DNA of 64,000 bases from Punica granatum (GCF_007655135.1 NC_045134.1:16206568-16270567); one strand, 5' to 3'. Positions 46,332-59,498 are shown, counted from the stretch's first letter. Numbers and translations: made by a program. Notes: generated by a model from the sequence alone, not told the origin.

Positions 46332-47593
46332 TGTGCGCACCCGAATTTAATCTCGTCGGGGCACGCATGCGCGAGCCTATGCAACGCGGCTTGGGAGTGT
46401 CCACCTTCCCGGGGACGCGCGATGGACGCACGTGAGAAGGAGTCGCCACTTACTGTTTACGACCCGTAGGTCGAGGGCCGTTGAGTCGCCCGGGTCTAGG
46501 GGTACGGGGTACACCTAAATGCTAAGGCAATGGTCATGCGGAACCGAAAATTCCGAATTCGGGGGTTCTATTACGTGCGGGCCTATATCCCGCACGCCCT
46601 TTCGGTACTCTAGTTTGCTAGGCTTGCCGTTTAGTTTATTTACCGCGTGATTTAAGGTTGCACTTGACTCGCCCGTTTTGACACCGTAAAATCGATGAAT
46701 TGATCAAGTTGGGCCAAGAATCCAAAAGATGAGTAGGCTTGTGCGTCGAGGAAGTGGTTCACTATCTTAGCGTTACAGTTCATCGAACCGTGATGGTCGA
46801 TTCCCTGCGCGAACCGAAACCGCGAGTATTCGAGCTTACTCACCTCTTGGTAACAATAGACCGACTTAGCCAGTTAGACACTCGGACCTCTCGCTCGCCG
46901 ATCGGGGATCCTTACAAATGAATGAGTGAGTGTACAGATAAAATCCTCGCAATGTTCTCTCGAATAATTACAAAGTGTAACCGAATAAGTAAATGGATCC
47001 CGATCGGTTTGCATTGGGCCAATATTCCGCTCCGGCTCACCGTGTGTTTTGAATGACCGATAAATAAATTAAGGCAACGCGGGCTCAAAGAGCCGGGGGT
47101 CGGGTCCAATCGAACCGACGGTTTGCAGGAGAACCGATTAGTTCCCACTGTAACCGTTGGACCGATCGAGCTCCCGGGTGACATCTAAACACGTTTCACA
47201 CATCCAATCCAAATTGCCTTCCATATAGGCTATATTTGGAGTGTGATGGTGACTCGAGGCTAGATCCCATTCCGCACTCGGGTTGCACGCGCTCGGTGAA
47301 TTAAGAGGCGTTGGACCTCGTGTTCGGTGATTTAGGGGCGTTGAACCCCGTGCAACACGTAACCTATGGGTTCGGGCCCGAACCGCAATAAATCATCATA
47401 GGCAAGGATAAAACAGAAGAAAACTGATAAAACTGACATGATACAGAAAATAACTGACAACTATCAGTGAATACAGACAAGTGGTGTATTAAGTCGAGTG
47501 TACGTGATTTAATCAGTTATTAATCGGGGTTGATTAGCAAACAATGTATCTAACCTAGGCAAACATAGATGGTGGATTAGAATAGGGTTCTAA
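46332..47593 (-). repeat. 3' LTR of the Tat/Ogre-like element (comparable part)
   Basis: This is the part that aligns with 58237-59498. The true LTR may extend further right; the inner border cannot be set because the other copy is truncated. Confidence 0.85.
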
Positions 47594-50500
47594 GCCAATT
47601 ACATGTGTGTGTTTGTTTTAAGACTCTTATTCAGTTAAGTGTCGCTACGGTTTCACCGAATTATCCAAACTCGTGTTTTGACTCTAGATTGGAATCTATC
47701 ATTCCTCCTATTCATTATCTAGTGTTTGATTAGGCCAAATGTATGATTAATCCGGTTTCTCGTGTTTTGTAGCTGAAATAAAATGCTCCCCACCGAATCT
47801 ACGATAGGAAGAAAGAAACACCGAAAATGAACGAAATGGGCCGCGCGAATGAAACTTGCACCCGAACGGGTTGCCCTTTTCCATTCGTAAATCAAGGTGT
47901 TTCCAACCCCCTAACGCCTAGGGTATCGGTGAATCACGGAATGACGATTATGCCCTTGGATAGTAAAACATGTGATGCTCGTGTGTAAATTGAAGATCGT
48001 GTGACACGAAGGAGTCTAAGGAGGACTCGTGCGTTTCGACTTGAGCCGCCTCAAATCGGGCCCGGACTCGAGTCGTAGCACGCGAGTATTCGTTAGACGT
48101 TGATTCTATTCGTGTTACGCGTCTCGATGTTTTGAAATTGTGGGCTTTTAATGGAAAAGGGCATTCCCGCCGTTCCATGAACCATCGATGCGTTTACGAA
48201 TTAATATTTAATTTGTCCAATTATTTAATCCAAGTGATTTAATTAACCGAATGACACGTCCCATTTCCCGTTCGTGGAGTGTTTTAATGATTGAGACCTC
48301 AAACCTCAATTGTTATGGATCAATGGAATGATTGTTCGATACTAACGCATCTAACATACGAATTAACGTGAAGCCAACGATTAAATGAAAATTGCGATTA
48401 CAATCAATTCCAAGAATCGGTTTTGACCGTTTCTTGCATGCATAAAACATCAAACACGATGACAACGTACATCTTTACATAGCCGATGCCGCCATGATCT
48501 TAGGAACGCAATTAAACATGTAAACAAGCACAAGAATGATATTTAGAGGAATCGATAAAACGACACCGACTCATGGGAAGCAAAAAATGTAAAAACTCGG
48601 GAAATGACTTGAGTCGGGGAAAGGAGGCCATCCATGGCCAGAGGAAGCCAAGAGGGGCTCTCGGCCACCTCCCTTGGGGTGAGGCCGAGAGACTCCCTTG
48701 GTTCGCCCGAGCCAACGATGTCTCCTCGACTCCGATTCAAGCTATTTCCCGACATGCTAGCACTATATACGATGAAGACATGCATAATACGATGTAAAAA
48801 CACATAAAAACATAAACTTGCATGTGAATCGGTCATGGACCGCCTTATCGCCCCACAAACGCAAAGAAAACGTAAAAGTCCTAACTTCTCTGAGTCGGGA
48901 GTGATTACACCTAGCGCCGGGATGCGGGAAAGAGTCGGCGAAGTGGCGAAGGGAGTCGGGAGACTCGGCTGGAACGAACAGACCCGAATCAGTGAAGTCG
49001 GGTCGGCGGCAGACCCGACTGGCAGTCTGGCTTGTCGGGCCTGTACCGGTTGATCGGGATGGACTTTTTGTGCGGGACCAGTTGCATTGGATTCTCAAGA
49101 GACCAAGGATCGTGTCTGCGGTGGTTTCGGGAGGAGAGCACGCGTAGATTTTCCGGAAATAAAAAACGAAGTAGGGTCAGTAACGAAAAGACAGACCCAG
49201 TCGGGTCAAAACAGACCCGACTGGCACGCGATGAAGAAATGGGTCCATAGGAGGCTCCCGGTGGTCTTTTGATGCGAGGTCGGTGGCATTGGACTCCTAA
49301 CTGACTGAGGATCACGGTGATAGGTGGCTCGTAGCGAGATTCAACCCGAGCTGACCTGTATGCTCCTGCAAAGTTCCGGTCAGAAAAGTAAATCAGAGAG
49401 ACAGACCCGACTGGGCTGTTTGGGTAGAAACGGCTGCAAAGGGGGCTCCGGGTATTGCACCGAGCTGGCTCGAGTTTCTCCGATTCCTAAGGGACTGCTC
49501 TTGGTGTTCATGACCAGCTCGTGGTGTGCACACGACTGATTTCAACCGAGAATGCAAAGAGAAACCGATAAAAACCGTGAAAACCTGGTAAAGGAAAAGA
49601 TTGGGAAAAGGGCGGCCTTGCGCGGTTGAGCGGCTCTCGGCACGTGACCACCTCGTCACGGGAGAGAGTGAGGGTCATGAGGAACCCTTAGAAAGTGATG
49701 GCACGACTCGCCCTGGTCGTGGGAAGGAATGGCGTCGAAAAAGCCCGGAAAGCCGTGAAACCGTCTAAGGAGCCCGGTTCTGGACAGAGCTGGTTTGGGC
49801 TGCTGGGAGCTTCAAATCGTAAAACTAACACCGGAAATGGACTCGGGAGGTCGAATACATGTGGGGTATGAAGTTTGGTTGAAGTTGGCTAAGGTTGGAT
49901 GGCGGTCGCCGGAAAACGGTTAAGTTTTCCGGCATTTTCGGCCTTGGACGGGCTGAGGGAGAGCTGGACGATTTTTGGAAAAATGCTGAAGTTTGGGAGG
50001 GCTTTGGAGGTTCTCCTAGAGTGAGAAAGCTAGAGAGATGATGGAAGTTGAGTTGTGATTAAGTTAATGACCCAATCGACTTATAAATGCAAGCTTAATG
50101 ACAAGATTGAGTGAAGTTAAGTGTAATTAAATGGTGCTTAAGGCATCCGAATTTCTTAAGAGGGATTAAGGAGGGGAAGTTGTCTTGAAAAGTTGATGGG
50201 AGGTGATGGATGGGAGAAGGGAAGTGATGGGTGTAAGAAGATATTTTGAATGTGTGGTTGAGGGAAGCTCTTGGGATTGAGCCATTGGGGCTTGGAGCCA
50301 CCGAATTGAGCGGTGGCTTAGGGATTAGCCGCGGCTTGGGGCTGTCATGTCGGAGCCGTGGCTGATTGTGGGCGAGCCGTGGCTTGGTGGCTTGGCTTGG
50401 CTGAGCCGTGGGTCCCATTCGAATAAGAGAAAAGCCGGAAAACGCTTGAAACTTGATTGAGCTTGCATTCGATCTCCGATGTCCAATTAATTTATAGATT

Positions 50501-51535
50501 TGGAATGCTTGAATGACGAGAATTTGAATGAGCCTAATATCGCCATGCGTTGTGTGAACGAACGTCCGGGCGATTCGGCGCCTCGAGAGTCGGTTTTGCC
50601 CTGTTTGGACGTTCGGAGCGGAGTTTAGTGTCCCCAGTCCCCGATTGCTCTTTGTGCATCCTAACATTCATTTTGGCAATCCTTTTGCCCCGTGGGGGAT
50701 CGTTGGCTCGTCGCCCTCGGTCGAGGACCGTTGGCCCGGGAAGACCTAGGGACTTTAACCGGGGTTTTCTCAGTGTTCTCTGAATGTCTTGAGGTGCTCG
50801 GGGCTCGTTGTGATCTGTGCTCTACGTGGACGTGCCCCGAAGGCTCGCCGGGAGACGTTCATGACCACTGAAACGTCCCTCGGGAAACCGAGTCGAGTTC
50901 CGGAAGGTCATCTGAAGCTTGTTCCTCAACCTTGGTGGTCCCTGGGTGCCTGTAGACCTGTTTTGGGGGGCCGTCTTCTTGTCAGTGGAGCGGGCCCCGG
51001 GAGCTTTGTCAGAAAAGGCGTCCGTGAGAGATCAGGGTGTCCCGGCTCATGTGGCTTGCCCCGGAAATGCGTCCGGACGTGTCGTTGGTCACTTTGGCAC
51101 TGAGAGGGATTTTTGGAGTCCCATATTGGGCACCTTTCGGTGCTTCGGTGACTCGATGATGAATAGTGCCATAGTGCCAGCCCCGTCGTTTTGGGGATTC
51201 CTTGTTCGTTCGTTCTTCTGATGGCTCTCTTATGCTTTTCTAATGGACCCAGCTCTTCTCCTGTCGTTCATGACTCTGTGACCGCACGTTCGCCTCTGAT
51301 TGCCGGGTGATGAATAGTAACCCGGTCTTTGGTCGGGGATTCTCGTGTAGGAAGCCGGTGGGCTAAAATGGGGTGCTGACAGCTTGCCCCTCTTTGGTTG
51401 CATGCTCGGTTAGAGGATGTAGCCAAAGATTATAAGAAGCACCCCCTTTTTGGGGCCCGGCGACTGCTCTGATGCCGCTCCCCCGTGGCTGCTCGCGCCT
51501 TGCTTGGATACATTGGGATATTGTGCGGGAAATTA
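47594..51535 (-). other. Element interior, non-coding
   Basis: The first part may be the rest of the LTR. From about 48500 the sequence becomes GC-rich, with repeated GAGTCGG and CCCGACTGG-like words. No conserved protein domain is seen in any frame. Confidence 0.55.
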
Positions 51536-52545
51536 GAACCGGGATAGACCCGAATGCCTATGAACCGGGATAGACCTGAATGTGACCAGGATAGACCTGA
51601 ATGTGACCGGGATGGACCCGAATGCATGAACCAGGATGGACCTGAATGACCGGGATAGACCCGAATGCATGAACCAGGATAGACCTGAATGTGGCCGGGA
51701 TGGACCCGAATGCGTGAACCAAGATGGACCTGAATGACCGGGATGGACCCGAATGCATGGACCAGGATAGACCTGAATGACCGGGATAGACCCGAATGCA
51801 TGAACCAGGATAGACCTGAATGTGGCCGGGATGGACCCGAATGCGTGAACCAAGATGGACCTGAATGACCGGGATGGACCCGAATGCATGGACCAGGATA
51901 GACCTGAATGACCGAGATAGACCCGAATGCATGAACCAAGATAGACCTGAATGTGACCGGGACGGACCCGAATGCATGAACCAGGATGGACCTGAATGAC
52001 CGGGATAGACCCGAATGCATGAACCAGGATAGACCTGAATGTGACCGGGATGGACCCGAATGCATGGACCAGGATAGACCTGAATGTGACCGGGATAGAC
52101 CCGAATGATCGGAATTTAGACCGGATGGACCCGAATGACCGGAATTTAGACCGGGTGGACCCGAATGACCGGAATTTTGACCGAATGGACCCTGAGTGAC
52201 CGGGATTTAGACCGAAAGGATCCGAATGACCGGAATTTAGATCGGACGGACCCGAATGACCGGAATTTAGACCGGGCGGACCCGAACGAATGAAAATTAG
52301 GCCGAATGAGCCCGAACGACCGGGAGGACCTGAGTGACCGGAATTTAGACCGGAAGGACCTGAATGATCGAAAGGAGCTGAGTGAGACCAGGATGGACCT
52401 GAATGACCGGGATGGACCCGAATGTGACCAGGATGGACCTGAATGACCGGGATGGACCCGAATGTGACCAGGATAGACCTAAATGATCGGGATGGACCCG
52501 AATGTGACCAGGATGGACCTGAATGACCGGAATCTAGTCTGGAAA
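51536..52545. repeat. Tandem array 1, unit about 43 bp with a 129-bp higher-order period
   Basis: Units are built from GACCGGGATRGACCCGAATG and a variant CATGAACCAGGATAGACCTG. In 51648-51908 a block of about 129 bp (three units) is repeated. From about 52110 a shorter variant with CCGGAATTTAGACCGG takes over, then the first type returns. The 129-bp period is divisible by 3, which explains the three long overlapping frames. Confidence 0.9.
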
Positions 52546-55479
52546 GCGCTATGTGATATGGCTCGCTTGGGGTTTGGGTTCGAACCGCCTCATGCGCGGT
52601 GACTGATGATGATCTCCTATCATTTGTTCTTCTTTGAACATCGTTGGCTCAAATGGTGTGGCGCATCCCTTGACGACTTCCAACGCCTTGGGGGCACGAC
52701 CTGCCGTGCGAGGCAGCCATGGGTCCGTCGGCGGGGATGCCCCTTGGGGTTCCATGCGCATCGCGATGAAATTGCTTCGTCGGTGCTCTGCCCCTGGGGT
52801 GGCGGTGTGTTTGACCTGCCGGAAGCCGGCTTTGCTGCTTGGGCGATTGCTTGTTTGCTGGGGATGCCCCGGTCGCTCGATGAGGGACTCGAGCTCTAGG
52901 GTAGAGCGCCTACGTATCCCGAGGGGTCGAAAATCAGAGTCCGCCGTAGTTCTTGCATTTGTTGTACCTGTGATCTCGACATCAATAGTAAGTCATGGGA
53001 TTACCAGCGATTTGTAAGCACAGGTAAAAGGAAGTGTTTGCGATGCATGCTCTTCAGTTTCGGGTCGCATGGGCGACCCCTAGAGAGTTTTTGCTTTGGT
53101 GATGGGAATGGGGGTCCCGCTTTCAAAGGCCCCGATGTGAGGCCTCCGGGGCTCCTGTTGGCCTTGTATGGGCATATCGAGACGTTTTCAAAGGTGCCCA
53201 AGCGGCTCTATCGGTTGTTCGACGCGCTCGTGAGCTTAGGACCCTTCTCATCAGGGTGTCGTAGGGCGGCTGCATTTGTAACCCGCATGGGGCATTTTTT
53301 GTTGAAATTTAGTCAGACCTCGGTCTGCTCATTTCCAGAGTGTTATGACTAGACTCCCGGAAAGAAATGTCTAGGATTTTGGCTTTGTGGTAGCCGATTG
53401 AAGGGTGGCTGTGACCCATTTTGGAGTTGTGCAATGACAAAGAGAAAAGAGAAAGTTTGGGGAGCACGTTGCCCAAGACTGAAAGGATACACGGGTTCAC
53501 GCCTGCCGTGAGATGTACCCCCATTCTCTTTCGTCCTTCGATTGGTGTTGGTTGTCTTGAACTGTTTCGATTTCGTGCTTGGTCGCCCGCTGTGCTTGAA
53601 GAAGAATCCGCCTTGGACGGTTGAGTTCGGTAGGAGAGCCGATCAGGGATCATGTTGGAGTAGATAACCTGGCCATTTCCTTTGGGGATCCCTGGTCCGC
53701 GCAGTGTGCGAAGGCCCAGGGTGACTGCTTTGTTTATCTCTCATTTTATTCTCCTTTTGCCACGACCCGCCTCGGGGCCGTACCTCTCAATCTAAAGGGG
53801 ACAAACTCTCCTTTTGCCACGACCGCCCGTCTCGGGATTTTCAGTCGTGCCTCTCTTTTGCCCTAACTTTTGCCTAGGTCGCCCGAGGGGTTTTCGACCT
53901 AGCGGGCCCGATTTTTTTTTTGTCTCTCGAGTTTGCAAGGGCGGAGGGTTCGAATGATTCGACCTCCGAGTGCATTACGTTCTGTCTCCGTCAAGGAGTT
54001 GCGACTGCTGCTTCCCTTTTCGTCGGGATTTCATTTCTTTTGGATTGGGGGTGCCGGTGCTTTTGGTGAACCTCGGCATTGCCCCATTTTTTTGTTGGCG
54101 GGTTTTTCCCGCTTCTTTTCTCTCTCTCTTCTCTTCTTTGTTGGCGGGTTTTTCCCGCGTCTTTTTGCTCTTTTTTTTTGCAGCTCGGGTCTGTATTGTG
54201 CCCCTTGTATTCGTTTGAAACTCCTCGACTTTGCATTGCCGAGGCCACTTTCGTCTGCTTAGCCCCGTGGAGACTTGATGTACTTCGTCGTCCTAGCCCA
54301 ATTTTGTGATGGCTGGTTTTCTCAGAAGTCTGATTCTTATGCACTCGAAAGTCGAACTTCGCGTCTTTTGTCCTTGCAAACTTTACAAGTCATTTCCCCT
54401 ATTGTCTAAAACGAAAACAAAATTGCCCCAGGAGTGTGGGTGACCAAGGTTGCCTCCGCGTGAATGTTGGACGGGGATGCCCCGGTCTTTGTGATCTGTG
54501 TCGGGCGCCTTGTGCGATCGCCTCTCCCGATCGTGCATTGTCGCTCTCGTGGAGGGTGCCTTTTGAGGGATAGGTGCTCTTGAAGCCGAACGTGCCCTAC
54601 CCCGGGACTTGTCGTTGTATGTTGTTGGTGATGGGTGTGCAGTGGGGAAGGCCCAATTTGCCCCGGGGTGTCGCTCGATCTCGGTGGAGACGCACGCGTC
54701 GAGGTTGAACGGTTTGTTCGATTGTCTCTGTCTTCGGCTTCGTGGGGGGTACATGTTAGTCGGAAACCTCCCTCGTCGAAGTATGAGGAAATGGTCCGAG
54801 AGGAATTCTCAGGGAGATGTGAACCCGTGTATCGTTCTTTGCCTGTGACCGGCGTGTCCCTCTGAGAGATGACAAAGAAGATGATGCATTAGGTGATTGT
54901 TCGGTGGAATGTACGGTAAGAAATGTAAAGTGATCCCATGGGAAGTCCCATCGTCCAACATGCGACCCATGGGGTGCCGCGCGTGAGGGACACTCAATTC
55001 CGAGAGTTTAGTCATCATCACCCTGGAGTGGGCAAACCGTGATTGGGGGCCACATAGGTGTACTTTCCCCGATTACGGGTTGGCATGTGCAGCCGTCCTA
55101 GGGAAGGCTCGAGGAGCCGGGTCTTATGAGGACAGGCGAGTCGAATAGGTCCGACAGAACCAATAGAGCATCTCTGGGATGGTCCTAGTGCCACTTGAAG
55201 GGTTTGTTCATGCCTGGAGCCCATTCGTGAATAAATGTAAGAGAGAGTTGAGGGAAGAGTGCATGTTGCCCCAGTGACTGGTCGATGGCCACAGTGGAGG
55301 GTGGGCAGGGATCATTCTCCGGTCGGAGATGTGACCGTGCTAGTGACTTTCGCGGCGGGTGGACAGGGCCATGCTCTGTTCGTCGGAGCTGTTGCTTGTG
55401 ATCCTTTGCGGTTGAAGGATTAGACTTGCTCCTCGGAGTATCGCTTGGATGAATTTGAATCCAAGTCGATTTTGGATTT
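52546..55479 (-). other. Element interior, GC-rich, non-coding
   Basis: No recognisable protein. Two short duplications are visible: CTCCTTTTGCCACGACC at 53751 and again at 53808, and a GGCGGGTTTTTCCCGC hairpin at about 54098 and again at about 54144. Confidence 0.5.
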
Positions 55480-56575
55480 TAGGTGAGCCTGAAAGCAGTA
55501 AATGCGAGGTGTCAAAACCTGAAAGCAGTAAATGCGAGGCCGGAGCCCAAAAGCAGTAAATACTGGGCAGGGGCCCGAAAGCAGTAAATGTAGGACTGAG
55601 GCCCGAAAGCAGTAAATGCAGGACCGAGGCCCGATGCGGGGTCCAAGCCCAAAAGTGGGGCCGAAACCCGATGCAGGGCTAAAACCCAAAAGTAAATGCA
55701 GAGCCGGAGGCCGATGTGAGGTCGAAGCCTAATGTAGTAAATGCGGGGCCGGGGCCCGATGCGGGGCCGAAGCCCAATGAAATAAATGTGGGGCCGGAGC
55801 CCAATGCGGAGCTGGTGCGCTATGCAATAAATGCGGGGCCGGAACCCGATGTGGGGTCGAAGCCCAATGCAGTAAATGCGGGGCCGGAGCCCGATGCAGG
55901 GCCGGGGCCCGATGCGGGGCCGAAGCCCAATGAAATAAATGTGGGGCCGGAGCCCGATGCGGAGCTGGTGCTCTATGCAATAAATGCGGGGTCGGAACCC
56001 GATGTGGGGTCGAAGCCCAATGCAGTAAATGCGGGGCCGAAGCCCGATGCAGGGCCGGGGCCCGATGCGGGGCCGAAGCCCAATGAAATAAATGTGGGGC
56101 CGGAGCCCGATGCAGAGCTGGTGCTCTATGCAATAAATGCGGGGCTGGAACCCGATGTGGGGTCGAATCCCAATGCAGTAAATGCGGGGCCGGAGCCCGA
56201 TGCAGGGCCGGGGCCCGATGCGGGGCCGAAGCCCAATGAAATAAATGTGGGGCCGGAGCCCGATGCGGAGCTGGTGCTCTATGCAATAAATGCGGGGTCG
56301 GAACCCGATGTGGGGTCGAAGCCCAATGCAGTAAATGCGGGGCCGAAGCCCGATGCAGGGCCGGGGCCCGATGCGGGGCCGAAGCCCAATGAAATAAATG
56401 TGGGGCCGGAGCCCGATGCGGAGCTGGTGCTCTATGCAATAAATGCGGGGCCGGAACCCGATGTGGGGTCGAATCCCAATGCAGTAAATGCGGGGCCGAA
56501 GCCCGATGCAGGGCTGAAGCCCGATGCGGGGCCAAAGCCCGATGCAATAAATGCGGGGTTGATAGGAAAGTGCAA
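55480..56575. repeat. Tandem array 2, 153-bp higher-order unit
   Basis: About five 153-bp units, each opening AATGAAATAAATGTGGGGCC (near 55776, 55929, 56082, 56235 and 56388). They are made of smaller elements of about 30 bp such as GGGGCCGAAGCCCAATGCAG. The left flank (55480-55775) has degenerate single elements. Because 153 = 51 codons, all three long frames (295, 361 and 272 codons) stay open; I regard them as artefacts. Confidence 0.92.
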
Positions 56576-58215
56576 GAAATGCGAAAGCAAAGATCAATGC
56601 TGAGGAATAGCGTGAGGCGCTGCGATGCGGTGACGCTGATTTGCTTGCGGTCTTGCTTTGTGGAGCAGGGATGGGGACTTAGTGTTGAAATCCCAAAGAG
56701 CTAGATGGATGGAAGACGTTTGTTGTCTCAATTGTGGTCGATCAGTATTCAGGCTGTCTTCTCGTGTAGAATTTCCTACAATGGGAAAAGAAAACAATGA
56801 AGGAGCAAACTAGATTCGCGATTTCTGCGTAAGGGCTTAGGGGATTGAACTAGCTTGGTAGGCGTCGTGCGAGCACGCCGAGGGTGTGTGCATGGATAAG
56901 GTGGAGGCATGCTCGCACGACGCGGAAGGGCCCACTCGGTTGTGCTGATGGAAGCACTTATAGCATAGAGGGACGTGTGCTCGACCATGCAATGACATAA
57001 TCGATTGCGCGGGATTAATGGGGAGTTAGTGTTGCTTGGATGGTTGGCCCTTGAGCTACTGATCGTCTCGCCGTGGAGGAAAGGTGAGGAACACAAGAGG
57101 TCCACCTGCAAAGGCGGTCACAACTTTGTCTACAATGTGGTAGTGTTAATAGTCGTGTAAAACAGTGAATGGATAGAATGCATGTAATGCGTGAGTTTTC
57201 AAAGGCTAATGTTGTCGTTCACATTGACTCGAAAAGTTCAAAGTACAATGCAAATTTTGTAAAATAGAGCCTTAAGCTGATTTGCCACCACACTCAGGGT
57301 TTGAGCGAGCGCGGCCTTGGAAAGCACCGGTTCTAGGCGAGGGCCTTGCGGAGATATCTATGCTAAAATGCATGTGTGGGCCTCCTCGAGCCTTCTTCCT
57401 AGACCTCTCTAGGGCGGCGTTCGCTCAAGCGAGCTCCTAACCGCATCTCTGCATCTTGGCACGGGTTTGGGAGAGCTCCTTCTAAGGTGGTTGGCCGGCG
57501 AGTTCTTCATCTCTCAGCGATCTCTCGGTGATCGAACCTAGTGTTGATGAGGTCGATCATGTTGTCCCGGAATATACCATTCGCGTTCTGTGGCGGGTCG
57601 GTGAGGTCCTCGTGTGTTGGCGGACTCTGTCGAGGTACGGGCAGGAGGCCGAGCAAGGCGTCCCTTACCAAGACGACAGGAAAATCCGCTTAGGACTCGT
57701 CAACATGAATGACATCTTAATTTTTGAAAATTGCATGATGCATGTGTGCAAAGAGAGTAAATGCCCACGGCTTAATAGAAATTACATGTACATCGCTCTT
57801 GAAATGGAAAAGACTCAAATGGCTCGCAGGCCGACTCGATGGACTGTTGTCGGAGTCGGGTTGAAGGCTTGCATGGAGGCATAACATGATGCATGGTTTG
57901 GTGCTACAGGGACCGTGCTATCTATGGATGGGGGCTCCCGACTCAAGGGTGTGAATTCCTTGAAATTGAGCGAGGATCTTTGGGGGCCGGTTCGGTGGCA
58001 TAGCCGACTCGATCCGTTCCCTTACTCGGAACCTCTGACTAACATAGCTTCCTACTTTGGCGCCCGTGGGATTTCGGACGAAGTACCTAAAGCTAGCATG
58101 ATATGCAATGCATGCATGAAATAAATGTGTGTAAGTAGATAAGCGGTAAACGACGGAAAGCAGTAAATAGACAAGCAAGCAAGCAAACGGGATTGAGCCC
58201 GAACCCTCTAGATGA
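56576..58215 (-). other. 5' leader region of the Tat/Ogre-like element
   Basis: Between array 2 and the primer site. A 118-codon plus-strand frame at 57528-57884 has no recognisable domain and runs against the element's direction. Nothing else is supported. Confidence 0.5.
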
Positions 58216-58233
58216 TCCCCAGTGGAGTCGCCA
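58216..58233 (-). other. Primer binding site, tRNA-Arg-like
   Basis: The minus strand reads TGGCGACTCCACTGGGGA, three bases from the LTR end. From general knowledge, Tat/Ogre elements use tRNA-Arg sites of this form, whereas the gypsy and B families here use TGGTATCAGAGC. Confidence 0.75.
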
Positions 58234-58236
58234 AGC

Positions 58237-59498
58237 TGTGCGCACCCGAATTTAATCTCGTCGGGGCACGCATGCGTGAGCCTATGCAACGCGGCTTGGG
58301 AGTGTCCACCTTCCCGGGGACGCGCGACGGACGCACGTGAGAAGGAGCCGCCACTTACTGTTTACGACCCGTAGGTTGAGGGCCGTTGAGTCGCTCGGGT
58401 CTAGGGGTACGGGGTACACCTAAATGCTAAGGCAATGGTCATGCGGAACCGAAAATTTCGAATTCGGGGGTTCTATTACGTGCGGGCCTATATCCCGCAC
58501 GCCCTTTCGGTACTCTAGTTTGCTAGGCTTGCCGTTTAGTTTATTTACCTCGTGATTTAAGGTTGCACTTGACTCGCCCGTTTTGACACCGTAAAATCGA
58601 TGAATTGATCAAGTTGGGCCAAGAATCCAAAAGATGAGTAGGCTTGTGCGTCGAGGAATCGGTTCACTATCTTAGCGTTACAGTTCATCGAACCGTGATG
58701 GTCGATTCCCTGCGCGAACCGAAACCGCGAGTATTCGAGCTTACTCACCTCTTGGTAACAATAGACCGACTTAGCCAGTTAGACACTCGGACCTCTCGCT
58801 CGCCGATCGGGGATCCTTACAAATGAATGAGTGAGTGTACAGATAAAATCCTCGCAATGTTCTCTCGAATAATTACAAAGTGTAACCGAATAAGTAAATG
58901 GATCCCGATCGGTTTGCATTGGGCCAATATTCCGCTCCGGCTCACCGTGTGTTTTGAATGACCGATAAATAAATTAAGGCAACGCGGGCTCAAAGAGCCG
59001 GGGGTCGGGTCCAATCGAACCGACGGTTTGCAGGAGAACCGATTAGTTCCCACTGTAACCGTTGGACCGATCGAGCTCCCGGGTGACATCTAAACACGTT
59101 TCACACATCCAATCCAAATTGCCTTCCATATAGGCCATATTTGGAGTGCGATGGTGACTCGAGGCTAGATCCCATTCCGCACTCGAGTTGCACGCGCTCG
59201 ATGAATTAAGAGGCGTTGGACCTCGTGTTCGGTGATTTGGGGGCGTTGAACCCCGTGCAACACGTAACCTATGGGTTTGGGCCCGTACCGCAATAACTCA
59301 TCATAGGCAAGGATAAAACAGAAGAAAACTGATAAAACTGACATGATACAGACAATAACTGACAACTATCAGTGAATACAGACAAGTGGTGTATTAAGTC
59401 GAGTGTACGTGATTTAATCAGTTATTAATCGGGGTTGACTAGCAAACAATGTATCTAACCTAGGCAACAATAGATGGTGGATTAGAATAGGGTTCTAA
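58237..59498 (-). repeat. 5' LTR of the Tat/Ogre-like element, truncated by insertion
   Basis: Direct partner of 46332-47593. It is cut at GGGTTCTAA by the family 1 LTR starting at 59499. Confidence 0.88.

Larger units (their letters stand above)
46332..59498 (-). mobile_element. Large Tat/Ogre-like LTR element without visible pol
   Basis: Two direct copies of an LTR beginning TGTGCGCACCCGAATTT (46332 and 58237) align without gaps over 1262 bp, with 21 differences by my count. The target at the left is AACAT, inside the family 1 integrase fragment. The right LTR is cut at 59499 by another family 1 element, so the second target copy is not in the window. The primer site at 58216-58233 marks minus orientation. 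The interior (about 10.6 kb) has no gag, RT or integrase that I can find. It is GC-richer than its surroundings and holds two tandem arrays. It is best described as a large non-autonomous derivative. Confidence 0.82.

Noticed and set aside
51430..52065. Three long minus-strand frames of HSGPSRS/SILVHAFGS-type repeats
   Set aside because: Same reason: a 43-bp unit and its 129-bp triplet keep several phases open. No initiation context or known domain.
54095..54170. Two GCGGGTTTTTCCCGC hairpins resembling bacterial terminators
   Set aside because: Plant nuclear DNA inside a transposable element. The two copies are part of a short duplication and have no adjacent gene.
55512..56603. Three long overlapping frames (295-361 codons) with repeated peptides
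   Set aside because: They come from the 153-bp tandem repeat, whose period is a multiple of three. Frames are open on both strands and in more than one phase, so this is not protein coding.
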